A DNA stretch of 6,226 nt from Candidatus Omnitrophota bacterium (GTDB lineage: Bacteria; Omnitrophota; Gorgyraeia; Duberdicusellales; 4484-171), in NCBI GenBank assembly GCA_023818995.1, contig JAMWDA010000094.1, positions 1 to 6,226 on the forward strand, read 5' to 3'. A program made the position numbers and the translations under genes. Below the pieces are notes generated by a model, which searched no databases, had not been told where the DNA came from, and saw nothing but the letters and a program-made list of their open reading frames with translations. Positions 1 to 5,407 of this stretch are shown here, in pieces. Positions within the stretch are counted from its first letter, which is position 1, and each line of letters starts with the position of its first letter.

Positions 1-128
1 TTACCGTGGGCGAAAGAATAGATGGCTATACGGTTTTAGATATTCAGCGAGATAAAGTGCTTCTTAAAAAGGGAGATGATACTTTCTATTTAGGTTTGCC
101 TGAGGAGATTACTAACAAAAGTAGATAG
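1..128 (+). CDS. PilP/GspC-like periplasmic linker protein, C-terminal fragment
   Basis: Only the last 41 codons are in the window, read in the frame that starts at base 3 and ends with TAG at 126-128. The peptide begins TVGERIDGYTVLDIQRDKVL, continues with a basic turn and YLGL, and ends in a short polar tail. The pattern 'VGe-I-dGY-V-dI--dkV-L-k-g---y-L-L' is the small beta-domain ending typical of the HR domain of T2SS GspC and of T4P PilP. Those inner-membrane-anchored proteins contact the N0 domain of the secretin in the periplasm, and the gene lies directly upstream of a secretin, as pilP does before pilQ. In an MSHA-type locus the equivalent position is held by mshK. The fragment is too short to choose between PilP, GspC and MshK, and its start and membrane anchor are outside the window. 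Confidence 0.6.
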   Translation, partial: TVGERIDGYTVLDIQRDKVLLKKGDDTFYLGLPEEITNKSR

Positions 129-159
129 GTTTATTGTTTTTTAAAGCTTTTATTTTGTC

Positions 160-187
160 TTGAGGAATATTTTTTTTAAACTATAAT
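160..187 (+). promoter_or_regulatory. Candidate sigma70-type promoter for the secretin operon, possibly giving a leaderless mRNA
   Basis: The 65-nt gap between the upstream stop (128) and the secretin ATG (194) contains TTGAGG at 160-165, a 16-nt spacer that is mostly T/A, and a perfect TATAAT at 182-187. The usual start 6-8 nt after the -10 box would fall at about 193-195, on or beside the A of the ATG. There is no Shine-Dalgarno sequence at normal distance; the only GAGG (162-165) is 28 nt upstream and sits inside the -35 box. These facts fit a leaderless transcript. AT-rich gaps produce -10 matches by chance, so the call is moderate. Confidence 0.45.
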
Positions 188-193
188 AAAATT

Positions 194-1678
194 ATGAAGG
201 TTATGCTAAAGTGCATATTTAAATTTTGTTTTTTATGGTTAATAATTCTTACTACATTTGCCTTAGCTGAGAATAAAGATACGCCCATTATTGAATATTT
301 AGAATTTAGAGAGGTAGACATTAAAGATGTTTTAAGACAGCTTGCTAAACAGTTTAATCTCAATATTGTTTTCTCTGAGTCAGTAAAAGGACCTATAACC
401 GTTCAGTTACATAATATTAGATTAGAGGATGCGTTAGACTCCATTATTACTGTCAATGGATTTTCCTATATTAAAAAGGATAACGTAATCAAAGTCACTA
501 CTCCTGAGGAAGCACAGAGAGAAGGTAGATTTACCAAGTTGTTTAAGCTTAACCATGCCGATGCTTCCAAACTCAAGGATACTTTAAAAAAAGTTTTGTC
601 TACAGAAGGAACAATTGAAGCAGATATTCGTTCCAATTCTTTGATCGTTACCGATATGCCCGCGGTAATAAATAGAATAGAGGAGATGCTTAGAGAACTT
701 GACCACATTACACCTCAGGTTTTAATAGAAGCACGTTTCGTGGAGACAAGTCTTAATGTTTCTGAGGAGTTGGGAATAAATTGGACAGCTAAGATTGTAG
801 CTTCCGGTTCTAAAAGACCAACAACTTTCCCTTTTAACAAATGGGGTTCAAATAAGAGTATGTATCCTGTCCCCAAGTATTCTACGCAGATAGATTCTAC
901 TACAGGTGAGATAACGGTTGATTCTGATTTTCCTTTTAAAGGAGAAAGGATATTCTTTCCCCAAGATACTTATCAGCTTGGTTCATTCCCCATGGTAGAA
1001 GCTTCCCAGTTTGCTTTTGGTATACTTGATTTTAGCGAGTTTCAGAGCATACTGAATTTTATTAAAACACAGCAGGACGCAAAACTTATGGCTAATCCTC
1101 GTATTACTACCCTTAATAATCAAAAAGCAATTATCCATGTAGGTAAGAGTGTTCCTGTACCAAAATTTGAGAGGAATAGCGAGACAGGTAAATGGGAGAT
1201 TACCGGCTGGGAAAGCGAATCAGAAAGAATAGGTGTGACATTAGAAGTTACTCCCCAGATAAGTCCTGATGACCATATAAGGATGAAAATAAAACCTGAG
1301 GTAAGTAATATTGAGAGTTGGATAACTATCCAAGGTGACCAGGTAAGACCAATTACCACTACTCGCACAGCAGAAACAGAGGTTCAGATTAAAGATAATC
1401 AGACTGTGGTAATCGGTGGGTTAATAAAAGATAAGTCATCTCATACAGTAAAAAAGGTTCCTATTTTAGGTTCTATTCCTATTTTGGGAGCTATTTTTAC
1501 TTATAATGCTAAAGATTCAGAGGAGAGCCCAGGAGAAAAGACCGATTTAATTATTTTTGTTACTGCCCGTATACTGAAAGATACTAACGAACCATTAGTA
1601 GGATATAAGAGAGGTATTTTAACTTCCTTACCTAAACCTTTTAAATTGGAATTGAGAGAGGTAAAGATAGAGAGATGA
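194..1678 (+). CDS. Outer-membrane secretin (PilQ/MshL/GspD family), short form
   Basis: This 494-residue protein should form the multimeric outer-membrane channel through which a pilus or secreted substrate passes. Residues 1-25 are a Sec signal peptide: basic start, hydrophobic core at 11-22, and likely cleavage after ALA (23-25). An N0/STN domain spans about 34-102 and includes VDIKDVLRQLAKQFNLNIVF at 41-60. One N1 (secretin_N/NolW-like) domain lies at about 112-171. The secretin domain starts near PQVLIEARFVE (174-184). Its hallmarks are MANPRITTLNNQKA (299-312), VGKSVPVP (316-323), VVIGGLI (405-411), VPILGSIPILGAIF (422-435) and DLIIFVTARIL (451-461). No AMIN domain or extra N2/N3 domains are seen, so it is shorter than most PilQ or GspD and nearer to MshL in build. 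A variable insert at about 200-272 is rich in Pro, Ser, Thr and Phe. An in-frame ATG at 203 is an alternative start that keeps the signal peptide. Its 3' end overlaps the next gene by ATGA. The family is certain; the subfamily is not. Confidence 0.95.
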   Translation: MKVMLKCIFKFCFLWLIILTTFALAENKDTPIIEYLEFREVDIKDVLRQLAKQFNLNIVFSESVKGPITVQLHNIRLEDALDSIITVNGFSYIKKDNVIKVTTPEEAQREGRFTKLFKLNHADASKLKDTLKKVLSTEGTIEADIRSNSLIVTDMPAVINRIEEMLRELDHITPQVLIEARFVETSLNVSEELGINWTAKIVASGSKRPTTFPFNKWGSNKSMYPVPKYSTQIDSTTGEITVDSDFPFKGERIFFPQDTYQLGSFPMVEASQFAFGILDFSEFQSILNFIKTQQDAKLMANPRITTLNNQKAIIHVGKSVPVPKFERNSETGKWEITGWESESERIGVTLEVTPQISPDDHIRMKIKPEVSNIESWITIQGDQVRPITTTRTAETEVQIKDNQTVVIGGLIKDKSSHTVKKVPILGSIPILGAIFTYNAKDSEESPGEKTDLIIFVTARILKDTNEPLVGYKRGILTSLPKPFKLELREVKIER

Positions 1679-2922
1679 AACCACTACCCTTTTTGGTTTT
1701 TCCTTTGGTTATCTTATTGATATTGTTATCCATTTTTATAGTAAATTTAAAAATTAGGATTATGTTACACAAGGTGGAAGATGTAGAAGAAAGGTTTACT
1801 AATGGTATGAATAAATTATTGGAAGATGCTATCACCTACAGTGCTAATCTTAAAGAAGATATACAAAGTAAAGAAGAGATGATTTCTCAGTTAAATAAGA
1901 TGAATTACAATCTAAGTGAGCAATTAGAGAATTTAAAGAGAGAAAATTATCAACTTAAAGAGAGAGGAGCAATTTTAACGAAAGAGAATACCATTTCTCT
2001 TGAAAAATTAGAGGCACTAAAATTAGCTTCCCAAAGTGAAAGCAATGATAATATAAAGGTGGAGAGAAAAATAAAAGATTTCTTTAAAGAGGTGAAGGAA
2101 GAATTAGATAGTAAGATTAATCTCTTGAACGATAATATTGCCAAGTTAAGAAAAGAGAATATGGAACTTCAAAAAAAACTTAATGCCAAAGATAGACAGT
2201 TAATAAGAGTAATCCGTGAAAATGAATTTAAAAATCAGGAGTTGTTAAGGGTTAAGAATAAATACCAAGATTTAGTTTCTCTTAAGAACGATATCAATCA
2301 AAAGGTATCTATGTTATCTAAGGAGAATTATAATTTGAAAAAAGAGTTAGCCAAGAAAGATAAAGATTTAAAAAATATTAGTGGGCATATAGCAGTTTTA
2401 GAGGATAGCTTAAGAAATTTAGAGAAATTGAAAGCAGGGTTATCACAAAGAAAAGAGATAATAGGAGAGATTAAATCTGGGATAGAAAAACTTAGTAATG
2501 ATTATGTGGCTATAAAAAAGGAGGATGAAGAGAATAAAAAGAATATAGAGGCTCTTAAGATAGAGTTAGGAAGAAGAGCAGAAAGAATCCTTAACCTTGA
2601 GGAGGAATTGGCAAAGCGTAATAAAGAAGTGGCAGAACTTAGTCAGCGGATAGACAGTTATATAAAGGAGATTGCTTTGATTAAGCAAAGTTATATAGAT
2701 AGTAATTTAGAGAAGGCAAGGTTAATAGAGCGATTAAAATTAAACGAAAATAAGATAAAAGAGCTAAAGGCTATCTTATCAGATATAGCCAAGATGAATT
2801 CTCAGTTAAGAGAAAGAATCGATTCTATACCTAACTTTTGGGAAGAGGAAATTAGCCAGAAACAAACAAAAGATAATCCGCCAAAGTCTGTGGAGGTTGA
2901 GCTTAATTCTGTAACTCATTGA
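1675..2922 (+). CDS. Membrane-anchored long coiled-coil protein of unknown function
   Basis: I do not recognise this 415-residue protein. One hydrophobic helix at about 5-24 (from PFLVFPLVILL) is followed by basic residues K26, R28 and K33. Residues from about 33 to 385 are almost entirely Lys/Glu/Leu/Asn heptad-like sequence, i.e. a long coiled coil. The last 30 residues, after PNFWEEE (386-392), are polar, contain a PP pair and look disordered. A KEN-x-x-L-x-K-x-L-x-x-KD-x-x-L pattern recurs at 160-176 and 216-232, which suggests growth by internal duplication. The start codon overlaps the secretin stop in ATGA at 1675-1678, with purine-rich GAGAG upstream, so translation is probably coupled to the secretin. 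Topology is unclear: the basic residues after the helix favour a cytoplasmic coil, but an N-in signal anchor with a periplasmic coil is also possible. Its place between secretin and TPR genes suggests a structural or tethering role in the same machine (inference). Composition-driven similarity to SMC or myosin-like proteins would not be informative. Confidence 0.85.
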   Translation: MKPLPFLVFPLVILLILLSIFIVNLKIRIMLHKVEDVEERFTNGMNKLLEDAITYSANLKEDIQSKEEMISQLNKMNYNLSEQLENLKRENYQLKERGAILTKENTISLEKLEALKLASQSESNDNIKVERKIKDFFKEVKEELDSKINLLNDNIAKLRKENMELQKKLNAKDRQLIRVIRENEFKNQELLRVKNKYQDLVSLKNDINQKVSMLSKENYNLKKELAKKDKDLKNISGHIAVLEDSLRNLEKLKAGLSQRKEIIGEIKSGIEKLSNDYVAIKKEDEENKKNIEALKIELGRRAERILNLEEELAKRNKEVAELSQRIDSYIKEIALIKQSYIDSNLEKARLIERLKLNENKIKELKAILSDIAKMNSQLRERIDSIPNFWEEEISQKQTKDNPPKSVEVELNSVTH

Positions 2923-2933
2923 TGTAAAGTTTT

Positions 2934-3590
2934 GTGATGAGGAGAGGAATTAAAAGTTTAATTGTTTTTTTTGTGCTATTTTTTAATGCAAGTATTTACT
3001 ATTCTTGTTTAGGAAATACCAACGATGATGATTATTCCCGTCTTGTTAATCAAGCAGAGGAACATTATTTAAAGGCAAAAGAGTATAATTCTCAAGGAGA
3101 ATATTTAAAAGCTGACGAAGAATTTAAGAAAGCAGAAGAATTACTAACAAAAGCTTTCTCTATATCTGTTAGTGAGGATACGAAATCTTTTAAAAAAGAA
3201 GATAAAGTTAACTTTAAAGATAATCGTTTGAATACAATTTTAAAGGATATAAGTAATGCCTTAGCAGAAGATGACCTAAATAAAGCTATAGAAGCTTACT
3301 TACAGTTGTTGAAATTACAACCCTACAATTCTCATATTCACTATAATTTGGCTATCCTTTATTTACAAATTGGCTATTACTGGGAGGCTTCTCAATATTT
3401 GCTCTCCGCCTTAGAATTAAACCCTAACGATAGTGATGCTTACTATAACTTAGGTATCATTTACGAAATTTTTCTTAACGATAAAGATAAAGCTATTGCT
3501 TGTTATAAGAAGTATTTAAATTTATCTCCTCGTGCTTCGGATAGGAAGTTAGTAGAGAGTTGGATTAATTCCTTAAAGAAAAAACAATGA
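2934..3590 (+). CDS. Exported TPR-repeat protein, candidate pilotin or MshN-like assembly factor
   Basis: The protein has 218 residues from the GTG at 2934; an ATG at 2937 begins one residue later. Neither has a good Shine-Dalgarno sequence, so initiation may depend on ribosomes ending at 2922. The N-terminus MMRRGIKSLIVFFVLFF is basic then hydrophobic, like a signal peptide or anchor. It leads to SIYYSC with Cys25, a weak lipobox because the -3 residue is Tyr rather than Leu/Val/Ile. Residues 39-75 form a TPR-like helical hairpin (QGEYLKADEEFKKAEELLTKA at its end), followed by a charged linker at 76-98. Tandem TPRs lie at about 100-132, 134-167 and 168-201, with N-L-A/G-I-x-Y and A-L-x-L-N/S-P consensus positions intact. 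TPR proteins are standard partners of secretin and pilus machines: PilF/PilW lipoprotein pilotins and MshN. Its position fits either. The TPR fold is sure; the exact role is inference. Confidence 0.85.
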   Translation: MMRRGIKSLIVFFVLFFNASIYYSCLGNTNDDDYSRLVNQAEEHYLKAKEYNSQGEYLKADEEFKKAEELLTKAFSISVSEDTKSFKKEDKVNFKDNRLNTILKDISNALAEDDLNKAIEAYLQLLKLQPYNSHIHYNLAILYLQIGYYWEASQYLLSALELNPNDSDAYYNLGIIYEIFLNDKDKAIACYKKYLNLSPRASDRKLVESWINSLKKKQ

Positions 3591-5407
3591 AGGACGAAGA
3601 ATTAAAACAGATACTTATAGAATCTCAGTTGCTTTCTCCTCAAGAGTTAGAAAAGGCTATTAATGAAACGAAAAAGTTAAAAAGGCCTTTAGAGAGGATT
3701 ATCGTAGATATGCATCTACTCAACAAAGATGCTTTGTATACGGTAATTGCTCAGAAGCTGGGTGTGGAGTATATGGTTTTAACTAATATTGTAGTAAGTG
3801 AGGATTTGTTGAAGATTTATCCTGAGGATTTGGCACGTAATACTCAATCAGTTCCTCTTTATATAAAAAATGAATCTCTCCATGTAGCGATGCAAGACCC
3901 CACAAATGTTTCTTATATTGACCAGATTCAGCTTTTTACCGGCTACCCTTTAGAAGTTTATCTTTCTGCTCCCACAGATATTGAGGAAACTATTAAGAAG
4001 GTATACTATAAAAAGGAGAAGGAGGGAAATATATTTTCGGAAGTAAAGGTAGAGAAAGGTAAACCTTTAAGTGAGACAACTTCAATAGTTAAAATAGTTG
4101 ACCTTATTATTTCACAAGCGGTTAGAGATAGGGCGTCAGATATTCATATTGAACCTGAGGAGAACTCTACAAGGATTCGTTTCCGTATAGATGGGATATT
4201 GCATGAAATACCTTCTCCACCTAAAGAATGGGAGTTAGCTATAATTTCAAGAGTAAAGGTTTTGGCTGGTATGGATATTGCTGAGTCACGGCAACCACAG
4301 GATGGGCATTTTCAAATGCACGTTGATAATCGGATAATTGATTTTAGAGTATCTACTTTACCTACCATTCATGGAGAAAATTTGGTTTTGCGTCTTTTAG
4401 ATACAGGGTCAGTAGCTATTGGCTTAGAGAGATTGGGATTTACTACCTATGAAGATTTGAGAAGATACGAGGATTTGATATCTAAACCATATGGGATAAT
4501 CCTCTCTACAGGACCAACAGGTTGTGGTAAAACAACTACTCTTTATTCAGCACTTATGAGGATAAATACTCCTGACCGAAACATTATTACCTTAGAGGAT
4601 CCTGTAGAGTATAGGTTAGGACTTATTCGTCAGGTTCAGATAAATCCTAAGGCGGGGATAACTTTTGCCAATGGTTTACGGGCAATCTTAAGACAGGACC
4701 CTGATGTGATAATGGTAGGAGAGATAAGAGATTTAGAAACAGCAAGGATGGCTGTGCAGGCAGCTTTGACCGGACACTTAGTTTTTTCAACTCTACATAC
4801 CAACGATGCTGTTAGTGCTGTAGCAAGATTAGTGGATATGGGTATAGAGCCTTTTTTGGTTTCCGCTTCTCTTATTGGAGTAATGGCACAGAGATTAGTT
4901 AGATTAGTTTGTCCTCATTGCCGAGAACCTTATAAACCTTCTAAAGTAATATGTAAGAAGTGGAACATAGAGGATAAGCCGGATCTGATAGTTTATCGCA
5001 GTAGAGGTTGTGAAGAATGTAAAGGAACAGGTTACTATGGGAGAACAGGAATTTTTGAGCTTATGTGTGTAGATGATGAGATTAGGGAGATGATTATAGA
5101 GGGTTCTTCTACAGTAGAGCTAAGAAGAAAAATTTCTGAAAAAGGGATGACTCTTTTATGGGAAGATGGTAAAAGAAAGGTTCTAAAAGGTTTAACTACT
5201 TTTGAAGAAGTTGCTCGTGTTTGTGAAGATAAGACAGAATTAAAGGAAGAAGGAAAGAAGAAAAAAGAAGAAGTGTCTGTTACTTTTAAGCCTTATAAAG
5301 AAATAGAACAACGAGAAGCTATGTCTATTAAGAGTATCAGAGTAAATATAAAGGATATAGAGGATTATAAAGAGAAAATTGCCCGTTGGCTTAGTGAGAA
5401 GAAGTAA
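3587..5407 (+). CDS. PilB/GspE/MshE-type assembly ATPase
   Basis: This 606-residue cytoplasmic hexameric ATPase should drive pilus or pseudopilus polymerisation at the inner membrane. Residues 1-140 are an N-terminal T2SSE_N/MshEN-type domain, including PLERIIVDMHLL (34-45) and IAQKLGVEY (54-62). The second N domain and catalytic core begin near SIVKIVDLI (166-174), followed by RASDIHIEP (182-190). Catalytic motifs are complete: Walker A GPTGCGKTTT (309-318), Asp box ITLEDPVEY (334-342), Walker B QDPDVIMVGEIRD (370-382) and His box TGHLVFSTLHTNDA (395-408). A zinc tetracysteine site is present, C442-x2-C445 and C475-x2-C478, as in GspE/PilB and not in PilT retraction ATPases. The family normally ends near TTFEEVARVCED (537-548); here another 58 residues follow, highly charged and ending in ARWLSEKK. 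The start overlaps the TPR stop as ATGA at 3587-3590 with only a weak purine run upstream. Family and function are clear. Whether the system is T4P, MSHA-like or T2SS cannot be settled from this gene alone. Confidence 0.95.
   Translation: MKDEELKQILIESQLLSPQELEKAINETKKLKRPLERIIVDMHLLNKDALYTVIAQKLGVEYMVLTNIVVSEDLLKIYPEDLARNTQSVPLYIKNESLHVAMQDPTNVSYIDQIQLFTGYPLEVYLSAPTDIEETIKKVYYKKEKEGNIFSEVKVEKGKPLSETTSIVKIVDLIISQAVRDRASDIHIEPEENSTRIRFRIDGILHEIPSPPKEWELAIISRVKVLAGMDIAESRQPQDGHFQMHVDNRIIDFRVSTLPTIHGENLVLRLLDTGSVAIGLERLGFTTYEDLRRYEDLISKPYGIILSTGPTGCGKTTTLYSALMRINTPDRNIITLEDPVEYRLGLIRQVQINPKAGITFANGLRAILRQDPDVIMVGEIRDLETARMAVQAALTGHLVFSTLHTNDAVSAVARLVDMGIEPFLVSASLIGVMAQRLVRLVCPHCREPYKPSKVICKKWNIEDKPDLIVYRSRGCEECKGTGYYGRTGIFELMCVDDEIREMIIEGSSTVELRRKISEKGMTLLWEDGKRKVLKGLTTFEEVARVCEDKTELKEEGKKKKEEVSVTFKPYKEIEQREAMSIKSIRVNIKDIEDYKEKIARWLSEKK

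Noticed and set aside
129..193. Rho-independent terminator in the gap before the secretin (run of eight T at 170-177, AAAGCTTT palindrome at 143-150)
   Set aside because: No GC-rich stem precedes the T run, and the 8-nt palindrome is 20 nt away and too weak to act as a hairpin.
2518..2548. Strong AAGGAGG next to an ATG at 2525 inside the coiled-coil gene
   Set aside because: The spacing is one base, and the out-of-frame reading has only seven codons before a stop. The motif comes from Lys/Glu codons.
1675..2922. SMC, phage tape-measure or chemoreceptor-like protein
   Set aside because: There is no Walker motif, hinge, HAMP or signalling hairpin; any resemblance would come from coiled-coil composition alone.
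4013..4026. Shine-Dalgarno-like AGGAGAAGGAGG in the ATPase gene
   Set aside because: It encodes the KKEKEG linker and has no start codon at a fitting distance, so it is purine-rich coding sequence.
3587..5407. PilT-type retraction ATPase
   Set aside because: The N-terminal T2SSE_N-type domain and the zinc tetracysteine are marks of PilB/GspE assembly ATPases and are lacking in PilT.
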